Origin: Verrucomicrobia bacterium UBA3214
GTDB lineage: Bacteria; Verrucomicrobiota; Kiritimatiellia; RFP12; UBA1067
DNA: 15,163 bases
Reading direction: 5' to 3'
NCBI GenBank assembly: GCA_002363575.1
Contig: DEWI01000159.1
Location: forward strand, 1 to 15,163
Shown: piece by piece, positions 6,915-15,163 of the stretch
Layout: every line of letters begins with the position of its first letter
How positions within the stretch are numbered: the stretch's first letter is position 1
Translations under genes and position numbers: made by a program
The notes under the pieces: generated by a model
What the model was told of the DNA's origin: nothing
The model's input: only the letters and a program-made list of their open reading frames with translations
Database searches by the model: none

Positions 6915-9900
6915 ATGAGAACACTTGCGAGAGAGCGAGCCGGGAAAACCGGGCGCGGGAGCATCAGGATATGGATAGCGCTGGCCGCGCTCATCTTTGG
7001 AGGCTCCGGCGTTTGCGCATATGCCGATTCGCTGAAGATGCAGGCGCCATGCGCCAAGGCGTTTGACGCAGGCGGCAAGGCCACGAAGTTTGAAGCGACG
7101 GTCGGCTTTGACGATGCGGTGATGGCAAGCCCCGGCCCATGGGGAGAGAAGCGGCGCAACCGCGCCAAGATGGCGTTTCGCGTGTATGCCGACGGCAGAC
7201 TCGTCGCCGAGACGGGAATGCTCACGCCGAAAGACGCTCCCGTGGCGATCTATGCCGACATCGCAGGCGCGAAAACCGTGGTTCTCGAAGCGGTCGATGG
7301 CGGATATTGGCTGGGGACTCCATACCTCAAAGCAGAATGGCGCGATGTTCGCTGGACGTTCCCCGGCGGCGGAGAGATAAAGGCCGCGGATGAAAAAGAA
7401 CTCATGCCGCAACTTGGAATATTGACGCCGCCGCCGGATGCCGCGCCGCGCTTCAACGGCCCGGCGATCATCGGCGCGCGGCCCGGCAATCCGGTGCTTT
7501 TCCGCATCCCCGTCACAGGAGAAAAGCCGATGGCGCTTGCCGTCGCCGGGCTTCCGGAGGGGATGGAGTACGACGCCGCGCGGCACGTGCTCTCCGGGAG
7601 CGTCGCGAAGGCGGGCGAATACAAACTGCTTTTCACGGCGTCGAACGCGCACGGCAAGGCGGAGCGGGAGTTTACGCTCGCCGTCGGCGAAAAACTCGCG
7701 ATAACGCCCGTGATGGGCTGGACGAGCTGGAATGCGTATCGCACGAAAATCGACGACGCCACGATTCGCGAGACTGCGCGGCTGATGGTCGAAACAGGGC
7801 TGGCGGACGCAGGATACTCATACGTCAATCTCGACGACGGCTGGCAGCAGCCGCCCGCGCCCGGCGTCTGGGCGGATGCCGCGCCGCCGCCGGAAGACGA
7901 CGATTGCGACTGCGGCGAGCCGTATGCGGGGCCGCGCGATGCGTCCGGACGCATCATACCCGCGAAAGGCTTCCCGGATATGCGCGCGCTCGCGGGGTAT
8001 GTGCATTCGCTCGGCCTCAAGATCGGGCTGTATTCGTCGCCGGGTCCTATGACTTGCCAGAAGCTCGAGGGAAGCTACAGGCATGAAGCCATCGATGCCA
8101 GGACATGGGCGGATTGGGGCTTCGACTTCATCAAATACGATTACTGCACGTACACGCGCATCTTCCTCGCGGAGACGAAGGAGCGCGGCCGCGCCCCCGT
8201 CGAATACGATCACGCCCGCCCGTTCCTCATGCTATACGAGACGTTGCGCTCGCTGCCGCGCGATATTGTGTTTTCCGCGAATTCCGGGGGCCACGGCGGA
8301 CACCGCTGGGGAGAACTGGCGGGGATAAACATGTGGCGCACATGGACGGATTTGAAGGACAGCTGGGGCGGGCTCGTCAATGCCGCCAATACCGCCTTCG
8401 AGCTGGCGCCATATTCGGAAAGCGGTTTCTGGGGCGACCCCGACATGCTTGTCGTGGGGTTTATGGACACGGGCGCGGGCGAACCCCACGAGACGCTCCT
8501 CACGCACAACGAGCAATACACCCACATGACGCTATGGAGCCTCTTCAACGCGCCGCTTCTCATCGGCTGCCAGCTGGACAAGCTGGACGAATTCACATTG
8601 CGCCTGCTCGCGAATCCCGAAGTCATAGACGTCAATCAGGATATTGCGCATCCCGGAGCGAAGCGCACGGCGGAAACGCCCTCGGAATGGATCGCGGTCA
8701 AAGAACTTTCGGACGGCGCGTACGCCGTGGGCATCGTCAATCTCCTGCCGTTCAAGAACAACGTGACGCTGGATTTCGCCGCGAACGGCCTGCCCGCGAA
8801 CGCGAAGCTGCGCGACATCTGGCGGCGCGAGGACATCGGCGTTTTCGCGGGCGCCGCCACTTTCGAGATACCGCCGCACGCGCCCGTGTTCCTGCGCATC
8901 GAGAAAGCGCAGAGAAAGCCGGCCGTGCGCTTCCCTTTTGTGATTTCATACGGCGGCGCGACGAACGCCTCTAGCGTGGCGCACTTCTTGGACGCGCCGG
9001 CGGGGAAGCATGGTTTCGTGCGCGCCGCCGGCGGGGAATTCGCCACGGACGCGGGGCCTATCCGCTTCAACGGCACCAATCTTACGGGGCCTGCAAACTT
9101 CCCGGAGCATGATGTCGCCGACCGTCTCGCGGACCGCCTGGCGCGATTCGGGATCAACTGCGTCCGCCTGCATTACATGGACACGTGGTACAAGAACTTC
9201 ATGGAAGAGCGCCGCCAGTGCCTCATCGACGACGACACCGCGACGCAACGCAAGCTCTCCGCCGCGCAGTTCGACAAACTGGACTACCTCGTCGCCGCGC
9301 TCAAAAAGCGCGGAATCTACGTGAACATGAATTTGCACGTCGGGCGCAAGATCGACGAACGCGACGGCGGACTCAAGGGCGGGCTTACGAAGACGTTCGG
9401 GCATTTCATGCCGCGCCTCGTGGAACTCCACCGCGAATACGCCCGCGATCTCTTGACGCACGTGAATCCATACACCGGCAACGCCTACACGGACGAGCCG
9501 GCTGTCGCGATGATCGAAATCACCAACGAGGACAAGGGAATCGTATTCGCCTGGCGCGACGGAAAGATGAAGAAATGGCCGCAGGAAGCGCGCGACGAAC
9601 TCCGGCGCCAGTGGAATGCGTGGCGCGTGCGCAACGGGAAAAGCTGCGGCGCGCGTCCTCTTCCCGACGAAGAGGCGGACGTCTCCGACGCGACGCGGCG
9701 CGACTTCGAGAATTTTCTCTGGGAGACGGAGCGTTGCTTCTGGGAAGGAATGCGCGACTACATCAAGAACACGCTCGGCGCCAAGCAGCCAGTCTCGGGG
9801 ACGCAGACGACGAAGAAATATTCTCCGCGCGAAATCCAGAGCCGCCTCGACTATGTGGATACGCACGCATACTTCCACCACCCGCATGGGCCCGGCAACC

Positions 9901-10778
9901 GCGGATGGATAGATCGCGCAGACGGCCGCGACTGGACGGCGGGAGGAGAGTCGCTCGTGCATTCTTTCGATGCGCTCTTGACGCTGGAGCATGAATCGCA
10001 TTGGCAGGGCAAGCCGTTCACGGCGAGCGAATACGGCCATCCGTATCCAAGTCCGTTCAGCGGCGAGGGGCACGTTCTCGCATGCGCGTTCGGTGCGGCG
10101 CACGGCTGGGACGGCGTCTTCCAGTACAGCTACAACCACTACCCCGAAGCATTCGAGCCGGACGCGATGCCATGGTGCGTCTTCGATTGCCTCGCCAATC
10201 CCGCCGTGCTGGCGCATTTCCCCGCGTGCGCCGCGATGCTCGTGCGCGGCGACATCCGCGCAGACGCGATCGGCGCTTCGAAGGAGACGGTGTGGAACCG
10301 CGAGCGTCCCGGCAAGGAGTACTACGCCGTCGATACGTCGGACGTAAAAGCCTTCGCCGGCTATGCGGACGGCCGCGAAATACGCCTTGGCGACGTGGCG
10401 CTGAATGTGACGGATTCGCCGGAGGGCTATGCCGTCGTTTCGCTCGTCTCGCGCGACGCAGCCGGTTTCGGGCGCGAAGGCAAGGCGAGCATCCTCGTCG
10501 CCGCCACGGCGGGCGCGGATAACGACGGCGCGAAAATCGAGCGCACCGCGGATGGCGAGACTCGTCTCGTAGAGCGCGGCCATGCGCCGGTCGTGGCCGA
10601 CGGCATAGGTTTTACGCTCGCACTTCGCGCGGCCCCGGAGAAGGTGCGGTGCTGGGCGCTCGCCCCCGACGGTTCGCGCACGGCGGAAATAACGCCGCGA
10701 GCGGCGGAAGGGGGCGCGCTGCTCGCGTTCGGCCCGGAGTTCCGCACGGTGTGGTACGAGATCGCGATTGACGATTGA
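6915..10778 (+). CDS. Exported NPCBM / GH27 alpha-galactosidase / clan GH-A glycosidase fusion
   Basis: A 1287-residue multidomain enzyme. The signal peptide covers about residues 1-38, with a long basic n-region. Residues about 40-158 match NPCBM, a carbohydrate-binding module often found before GH27 domains. About 175-258 is a putative Ig-like domain. About 262-662 is a full GH27: 'MGWTSWNAY', 'YVNLDDGW', nucleophile D409 in 'FIKYDYC', acid/base D479 in 'MWRTWTDLKDSW' and 'WGDPDM', plus the C-terminal beta domain. GH27 cleaves alpha-galactosides, or beta-L-arabinopyranosides in some members. About 674-1287 is a second enzyme resembling GH5-like clan GH-A proteins: 'FNGTNLTGPANFP', likely acid/base E872 in 'EITNED', a 'DTHAYFHHP' segment and likely nucleophile E1039 in 'TASEYGHP', followed by beta-rich C-terminal parts. 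The substrate of this half is not clear. The start has AAAGGAAA just upstream. Confidence 0.85.
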   Translation: MRTLARERAGKTGRGSIRIWIALAALIFGGSGVCAYADSLKMQAPCAKAFDAGGKATKFEATVGFDDAVMASPGPWGEKRRNRAKMAFRVYADGRLVAETGMLTPKDAPVAIYADIAGAKTVVLEAVDGGYWLGTPYLKAEWRDVRWTFPGGGEIKAADEKELMPQLGILTPPPDAAPRFNGPAIIGARPGNPVLFRIPVTGEKPMALAVAGLPEGMEYDAARHVLSGSVAKAGEYKLLFTASNAHGKAEREFTLAVGEKLAITPVMGWTSWNAYRTKIDDATIRETARLMVETGLADAGYSYVNLDDGWQQPPAPGVWADAAPPPEDDDCDCGEPYAGPRDASGRIIPAKGFPDMRALAGYVHSLGLKIGLYSSPGPMTCQKLEGSYRHEAIDARTWADWGFDFIKYDYCTYTRIFLAETKERGRAPVEYDHARPFLMLYETLRSLPRDIVFSANSGGHGGHRWGELAGINMWRTWTDLKDSWGGLVNAANTAFELAPYSESGFWGDPDMLVVGFMDTGAGEPHETLLTHNEQYTHMTLWSLFNAPLLIGCQLDKLDEFTLRLLANPEVIDVNQDIAHPGAKRTAETPSEWIAVKELSDGAYAVGIVNLLPFKNNVTLDFAANGLPANAKLRDIWRREDIGVFAGAATFEIPPHAPVFLRIEKAQRKPAVRFPFVISYGGATNASSVAHFLDAPAGKHGFVRAAGGEFATDAGPIRFNGTNLTGPANFPEHDVADRLADRLARFGINCVRLHYMDTWYKNFMEERRQCLIDDDTATQRKLSAAQFDKLDYLVAALKKRGIYVNMNLHVGRKIDERDGGLKGGLTKTFGHFMPRLVELHREYARDLLTHVNPYTGNAYTDEPAVAMIEITNEDKGIVFAWRDGKMKKWPQEARDELRRQWNAWRVRNGKSCGARPLPDEEADVSDATRRDFENFLWETERCFWEGMRDYIKNTLGAKQPVSGTQTTKKYSPREIQSRLDYVDTHAYFHHPHGPGNRGWIDRADGRDWTAGGESLVHSFDALLTLEHESHWQGKPFTASEYGHPYPSPFSGEGHVLACAFGAAHGWDGVFQYSYNHYPEAFEPDAMPWCVFDCLANPAVLAHFPACAAMLVRGDIRADAIGASKETVWNRERPGKEYYAVDTSDVKAFAGYADGREIRLGDVALNVTDSPEGYAVVSLVSRDAAGFGREGKASILVAATAGADNDGAKIERTADGETRLVERGHAPVVADGIGFTLALRAAPEKVRCWALAPDGSRTAEITPRAAEGGALLAFGPEFRTVWYEIAIDD

Positions 10779-10793
10779 CTTGGAGGACGCATT

Positions 10794-12656
10794 ATGAAGA
10801 CTGGATTTGCAAGCATATTCGCGGCGGTTTTCGCCGGGACCTGCGCCGCTGCGCAGATGACGACGCCATGGGGCGAAAAGACGACAAGCGAAAATTGCTG
10901 GCGCGATTATCCGCGCCCGCAGATGGTTCGCGCGAACTGGACATGCCTCAACGGCGATTGGGACTATGCCATAACGGCAATCACCAACACTTTCGCGCGC
11001 CCGGAAACGTGGGCGGGGAAGATACGCGTGCCATTCGCGCTGGAAGCGCCGCTTTCGGGGTGCGGCGGGAGGTTGCTGAAAAGCGACGAGTATCTATGGT
11101 ACACGCGCGAATTGACCCTCGACCCCAAGCCCGGCGAGAAGATTCTCCTGCATTTCGGCGCGGTGGATTTTCGCGCAATGGTCTTTCTCGGCCATGACGA
11201 AGCGGGTTCCCACGAAGGCGGCGACGTCCCTTTCATTGTCGATTTGACGCCGTTCGCGCGTAAAGGCGCCAACAAGCTGACCGTTCTCGTCTGGGATCCT
11301 ACGGAAGCGTTCGTGCAGCCGCGCGGCAAGCAGGATTCGAAGATGCATTCATGCTTCTACACGCAGGTCAGCGGCATTTGGCAGACGGTGTGGATGGAGA
11401 CGGTGCCGGAGCGCTACATAAAGGACTACGACGTCCGCTGCGACATCGACAAGGGCACGGCGACTTTCGTTTTCGCCGTCGATGGCGCCGGCGCGGCGGC
11501 TGCCGAAGAGGGCGTCCTCGAAGTCGCAGGGCGCCGCGCGCCTTTCCGGGCCGGCGCGCCGGCGACAGTGGAGTTGCCGCGGCCCGTCAGACTCTGGAGC
11601 CCGGAAAAGCCCGCGCTCTACGATTTCACCGCCCGCTGGGGGAAAGATGAAATCTCCGGCTACTTTGCCATGCGCAAGTTCGAGAAGAAAAAAGACGAGA
11701 AGGGCATATTGCGTTTCTTCCTCAACAACAGTCAATATTATATAATGGCGACGCTTGATCAGGGCTGGTGGCCGGACGGACTTCTCACGCCGCCCTCGGA
11801 GGAGGCCATGGCGTTCGACATCGAGACTTTGAAGGCGTGCGGCTTCAACACTATGCGCAAGCATATCAAGGTAGAGCCGCTGCGATACTACGCGCTGTGC
11901 GACAGACTCGGGATGCTCGTCTTGCAGGATATGCCGTGCCCGCGCGGCGGCGGCTGGCAGGCGGCGAAAAACTACGGAATCTACCGCGCGGAGCTTTGCG
12001 AGACGATCGCCGCGTTGAAGAAAGTCCCGTGCATAGCCATGTGGATTCCGTACAACGAAGGCTGGGGGCAGCACGATGCTTTCGTCACGCACGCCACGCT
12101 GGATCTCGCAAAGCGTCTCGACCCTTCGCGGCTGGTCGGCGGGCCTTCCGGATGGAACGATCGCGAAGGCGGCAAGGCCCGCGTGCCCGGCACGCGGGAG
12201 AAGAGGCCGACGGCGCATTTGCCGCCGGGAGAGTGCGAAGCGGCTGACACGGTAGATTACCACGCATACCGCGGGCCCGCGATGCCGGAGGTAAACGACA
12301 GGCGAATATCGTTCCTTGGCGAATTCGGCGGTCTCGGGCATCCCGTGCCCGGGCATATGTGGCGCGAGACGTTGCGCGACGGTTCGGCCGGCGGCAGTAA
12401 AAACGGCAGCTGGGGCTATGGCGGCATAGAAGACACCAAGACGCGCGAAGGCCTCGAAAGCACGTATCTCGGGCTGATGGAGAAACTCGGCGATTTCGCC
12501 GCCGCCGGCCTGGCAGGCTCCGTATATACGCAGACGACAGACGTCGGAATCGAAGTAAACGGTTTGATGACGTGGGACAGGCGCGTACTCAAATTCGATC
12601 CATCCACACTTGCCGAGGCGCACGGCCGGGTGATCCGCCGTTCCCTTGGAAAATGA
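10794..12656 (+). CDS. GH2 family glycosidase, beta-galactosidase-like, exported
   Basis: A 620-residue protein with a Sec signal (residues 1-20). The GH2 order is visible: a jelly-roll sugar-binding domain ('LNGDWDYAI', 'SGIWQTVWME', about 40-205), an Ig-like sandwich (about 205-300) and a TIM barrel (about 300-600). The acid/base is E422 in 'WIPYNEGWGQHD' and the nucleophile E510 in 'FLGEFGG'. GH2 members are retaining exo-enzymes, mostly beta-galactosidases, beta-glucuronidases and beta-mannosidases. The 'YNEGWGQ' subgroup is widespread in gut bacteria, but its substrates are poorly defined, so beta-galactosidase is only the likeliest reading. The protein is shorter than the LacZ type. TGGAGG (10781-10786) lies 7 nt before the ATG, and the gene starts 15 bp after the GH27 fusion, consistent with one transcript. 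Confidence 0.85.
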   Translation: MKTGFASIFAAVFAGTCAAAQMTTPWGEKTTSENCWRDYPRPQMVRANWTCLNGDWDYAITAITNTFARPETWAGKIRVPFALEAPLSGCGGRLLKSDEYLWYTRELTLDPKPGEKILLHFGAVDFRAMVFLGHDEAGSHEGGDVPFIVDLTPFARKGANKLTVLVWDPTEAFVQPRGKQDSKMHSCFYTQVSGIWQTVWMETVPERYIKDYDVRCDIDKGTATFVFAVDGAGAAAAEEGVLEVAGRRAPFRAGAPATVELPRPVRLWSPEKPALYDFTARWGKDEISGYFAMRKFEKKKDEKGILRFFLNNSQYYIMATLDQGWWPDGLLTPPSEEAMAFDIETLKACGFNTMRKHIKVEPLRYYALCDRLGMLVLQDMPCPRGGGWQAAKNYGIYRAELCETIAALKKVPCIAMWIPYNEGWGQHDAFVTHATLDLAKRLDPSRLVGGPSGWNDREGGKARVPGTREKRPTAHLPPGECEAADTVDYHAYRGPAMPEVNDRRISFLGEFGGLGHPVPGHMWRETLRDGSAGGSKNGSWGYGGIEDTKTREGLESTYLGLMEKLGDFAAAGLAGSVYTQTTDVGIEVNGLMTWDRRVLKFDPSTLAEAHGRVIRRSLGK

Positions 12657-12671
12657 CGAAAACATGGCGAT

Positions 12672-15163
12672 ATGATGAAGATGAAAACCTTTGCCGCTCT
12701 CGGCATTGCCGCGCTTGGGACATGCCAGGCCGCCGCGGGCTACATGTACGAGCGGCCGGCGATAACATCTGTCGTGGCGACGGACTCGTTCTGGGCGCCG
12801 CGCCTGGAGACAAACCGTCGAGTCACTCTGCGGACGGATTTCGAGAAGTGCGAAGAGACGCGCATACCGAACTTCGCCAACGCCGCGGAGCGCAACTGGG
12901 GCACTTTCCAGGGCATACCCTACGACGACTCCGACGTTTACAAGGCGATCGAGGGCGCGGCGTACATCCTCGCGACCGCGCCAGACGAAAAGCTGAAGCA
13001 ATACGTCGATGGCCTCGTGGAGCTGATCGCCCGCGCGCAGGAGCCGGACGGCTACATCTACACTGCGCGCACGCTCGGCCATACCTACACCAACGCGCAG
13101 GGCGCCGTGATATTCCGGCGCCTCGGCCCGACGCGCTGGAGCAACTGCTCGTACAGCCACGAACTCTACAATATGGGCCACCTCATCGAGGCGGCGGTGG
13201 CTTGGCATCAGGCGACGGGCGAGCGCAAGCTTCTCGATGTCGCCGTCAAGGCGGCCGATCTCGTAGATAGGACTTTCGGCTTCGGCGAGACGCAGATAAA
13301 GGACATCCCCGGACACGAGGAAATCGAGCTTGCGCTCTTCCGCCTCGCGGAAGAGACGGGCGAGAAGCGGTACGGCGCTCTCGCCGAGAGGCTGCTTTCG
13401 ATGCGCGGGCGCGGCGACATCCGCGCCGGCTGGAAGCCGAATACGCACGCCCAGGACCACCTCCCCGTGCGCGAGCAGCGCGAAGCGCTGGGCCACGCCG
13501 TGCGCGCCTGCTATCTCTATTGCGCCATGACCGACGCAGCGGCGATCCTCGGCGACACGGCGTGCTCCAACGCCGTCGATGCGCTCTGGCGGAATGTGAC
13601 GGAGAAGAAGCTGCATCTCAGCGGCGGCGTTGGCGCGCACAGGCGCGTCAAATACCGCGACCGCAAACTTGGCGGCGCCCACGAGGCGTTCGGCGACGAA
13701 TACGACCTGCCGAACGAGGGGGCGTATCTCGAAACATGCGCCGCCATAGGCAACGCGCTCTGGAACGAGAGAATGTTCCTCATGACGGGCGAGGCGAAAT
13801 ACGCCGACATCCTCGAGCGCATACTCTACAACGGTTTCCTTTCCGGAGTTTCTCTCGGCGGCGACGAATTTTTCTACCAGAACCCCTTGGCCTCCACCGG
13901 CGGCGTGGCGCGCTCGAAGTGGTTCACAACTTCATGCTGCCCGGTGAACGTCGTCCGGTTCCTTCCGCAGGTTCCGTCGCTCGCGTACGCGCGGCGCAGC
14001 GGCGAGATATGCGTCAATCTTTTCATCGCTGGCAAGGTGGAGTTTCCCGAGGCCGCGCTGGAAATCGAGACGGAATATCCTTGGGAAGGCAAGGTCGCGA
14101 TCAAAGTAAATCCCAAGACGGATGAAAGCTTCGCCGTCAAGGTGCGCATTCCCGGATGGGCGCGCGGCGAGTGCGTGCCGGGGGATTTGTACCGCTATCT
14201 CGACAGGGCGCGCGACGCGGCCGTCTCCGCCGCGCTCAATGGCGAAAAGGTCGATGCGTCCGGCGAATGGGTGGTGCTGAAGCGTAAGTGGCGGAGCGGC
14301 GACACCGTGTCGCTCCAGTTCGATATCAAGCCGCGTTTCGTGGCGGCGAACGCGAAGGTGGAGGCGGACAATGGACGTCTCGCGGTGCAAGCCGGCCCGG
14401 TGGTGTATTGCGCGGAGGCGATCGACAACGGCGGCAAGCTCGCCGATGCCCGGCTCGACGCCGCGCAGACGCCGCGCTTCGCCGGCCGCGTGGAGATCGC
14501 GGGCGCGGAATTCCCGGTGGTCGAGACTGCCGCCTTCAGGGGCGGCGTTCCCGGCAAACTCGCCCTCGTGCCGTATTTCGCGTGGTGCCACCGCGGCGCC
14601 GGCGAGATGCAGACATGGCTGCGCGCGCGCGGAATGGAATCGCCCACGCCCGGCGCTCTGCTCTCGCGCCGTGTTTGCGAGGAAGGGTTCGTGCTTCTCA
14701 AGAACGAGAATGCGGCGTTGCCGCTCGCCAAGGGCGCAAAAGTCGCCGTATTCGCTCCGGCGTACGGGCAATGGCTGGCCGGCAGCGGAGTTTCCGCGCT
14801 CGTCAAAAGCCCGTACGTCGTGGACCTTCCGGAGGGACTCGCCAATGCCGGTTTCGACGTCGATCCGGACAGCCGCGAAACGGTGGTCTTCGTCATTTCG
14901 CGCGAATGCGGGCGCGGCAAGGAGCCGGATTTGGGCGCATACGAGCTGAAGGACGAAGAGACGGCGGAACTCGCGAGAATCAAGTCGCTTGGCTTCAAGC
15001 GCATAGTCGTAGTCCTGAATTGCGGCGTTTTCGTCGCCACGCGCGATCTTGCGGCGGATCCCGCCGTTTCGGCGATACTCTACGTGGGCTTGCCGGCGAT
15101 GGAAGGCGGCAATGCGATTGCAAACGTCCTTTCCGGCGCCGTCAATCCCTCCGGACGCCTCAC
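12672..15163 (+). CDS. GH127 beta-L-arabinofuranosidase fused to a GH3-type C-terminal domain (partial, runs off window)
   Basis: The frame is open from ATG 12672 to the window edge (at least 830 codons) without interruption. The signal peptide is about residues 1-22. Residues about 25-655 form a GH127 domain, which releases beta-L-arabinofuranose as found on extensin glycans. Family residues are present: E338 in 'HEAF', E354 and C356 in 'YLETCAA', and C422/C423 in 'TSCCPVN'; these match the Zn-cysteine site and acid/base of characterised HypBA1-type enzymes. The end of the domain reads 'LVPYFAWCHRGAGEM'. Directly after it, from S665, the sequence is a GH3 C-terminal sandwich: 'EGFVLLKNENAALPL', 'AGSGVSALV', 'ISRECG', 'VVVLNCG', 'EGGNAIANVLSGAVNPSGRL'. 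No GH3 TIM barrel precedes it; one may follow beyond the window, as in GH3 enzymes with reversed domain order. Upstream ATGs are clustered (12672, 12675, 12681) and the ribosome-binding site is weak, so the exact start is uncertain. The gene is 15 bp after GH2. Confidence 0.85.
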   Translation, partial: MMKMKTFAALGIAALGTCQAAAGYMYERPAITSVVATDSFWAPRLETNRRVTLRTDFEKCEETRIPNFANAAERNWGTFQGIPYDDSDVYKAIEGAAYILATAPDEKLKQYVDGLVELIARAQEPDGYIYTARTLGHTYTNAQGAVIFRRLGPTRWSNCSYSHELYNMGHLIEAAVAWHQATGERKLLDVAVKAADLVDRTFGFGETQIKDIPGHEEIELALFRLAEETGEKRYGALAERLLSMRGRGDIRAGWKPNTHAQDHLPVREQREALGHAVRACYLYCAMTDAAAILGDTACSNAVDALWRNVTEKKLHLSGGVGAHRRVKYRDRKLGGAHEAFGDEYDLPNEGAYLETCAAIGNALWNERMFLMTGEAKYADILERILYNGFLSGVSLGGDEFFYQNPLASTGGVARSKWFTTSCCPVNVVRFLPQVPSLAYARRSGEICVNLFIAGKVEFPEAALEIETEYPWEGKVAIKVNPKTDESFAVKVRIPGWARGECVPGDLYRYLDRARDAAVSAALNGEKVDASGEWVVLKRKWRSGDTVSLQFDIKPRFVAANAKVEADNGRLAVQAGPVVYCAEAIDNGGKLADARLDAAQTPRFAGRVEIAGAEFPVVETAAFRGGVPGKLALVPYFAWCHRGAGEMQTWLRARGMESPTPGALLSRRVCEEGFVLLKNENAALPLAKGAKVAVFAPAYGQWLAGSGVSALVKSPYVVDLPEGLANAGFDVDPDSRETVVFVISRECGRGKEPDLGAYELKDEETAELARIKSLGFKRIVVVLNCGVFVATRDLAADPAVSAILYVGLPAMEGGNAIANVLSGAVNPSGRL

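Noticed and set aside
8946..10583. Minus-strand frame of 545 codons
   Set aside because: It is antisense to the clan GH-A half of the GH27 fusion, whose glutamate motifs are clearly real.
11349..13682. Very long minus-strand open frame (777 codons) opposite the GH2 and GH127 genes
   Set aside because: It lies antisense to two genes with intact catalytic motifs, its translation is Arg/Ala/His-rich without a recognisable domain, and such frames are expected in GC-rich DNA.
14600..14700. Suspicion that the GH127 to GH3 transition is a frameshift or two separate genes
   Set aside because: Codon-by-codon reading from 12672 to the end stays in one frame with no stop, and no start with a ribosome-binding site lies at the junction.

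Overview
The window is a GC-rich, almost fully coding stretch with every convincing gene on the + strand. It looks like an accessory polysaccharide-degradation locus from a bacterium of the PVC group, most likely Kiritimatiellota or a gut Verrucomicrobiota relative. That placement is an inference from three things: many exported sugar-cleaving enzymes without any SusC/SusD pair in view, large modular fusions, and a tandem LamG-like protein with the 'VDTDG.QY(V/I)(D/N)TGY' signature I associate with those genomes. No RNA gene, CRISPR array or mobile element is visible.

Layout. (1) 1-222: the 3' end of an unrelated gene, probably the DNA polymerase III alpha subunit, closed by a short GC hairpin at its stop codon. 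(2) 223-544: a gap holding a strong extended -10 promoter (TGGTATAAT, ending at 331) and a roughly 200-nt leader. (3) 545-6733: four tightly coupled genes: a Tat-exported metallophosphoesterase, a GH51 alpha-L-arabinofuranosidase, a GH28-like beta-helix protein and a protein with two LamG-like repeats. Each start codon overlaps the previous stop by 4 nt (TTGA, ATGA, ATGA), so this is clearly one operon. (4) 6734-6914: a 181-nt gap with a strong stem-loop. (5) 6915-15163: a 1287-residue fusion of NPCBM, Ig-like, GH27 and a clan GH-A barrel, then a GH2 enzyme, then a GH127 enzyme fused to a GH3-type domain that runs off the window. Spacing in this second block is about 15 bp.

How the genes work together. 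The predicted activities (alpha-L-arabinofuranosidase, beta-L-arabinofuranosidase, alpha-galactosidase or beta-L-arabinopyranosidase, beta-galactosidase-like GH2, GH28-like beta-helix) point to an arabinose- and galactose-rich plant target. Candidates are rhamnogalacturonan side chains, arabinogalactan-proteins or extensin glycans. All enzymes carry Sec- or Tat-type signals, so action outside the cytoplasm is expected. The LamG protein has no catalytic domain and could be the glycan-binding or surface-anchoring part. The most notable points are the two enzyme fusions, especially GH127 joined directly to a GH3 sandwich domain whose TIM barrel is not in front of it, and the GH28-like protein that keeps the catalytic aspartates but has lost the GHG and RIK signatures.
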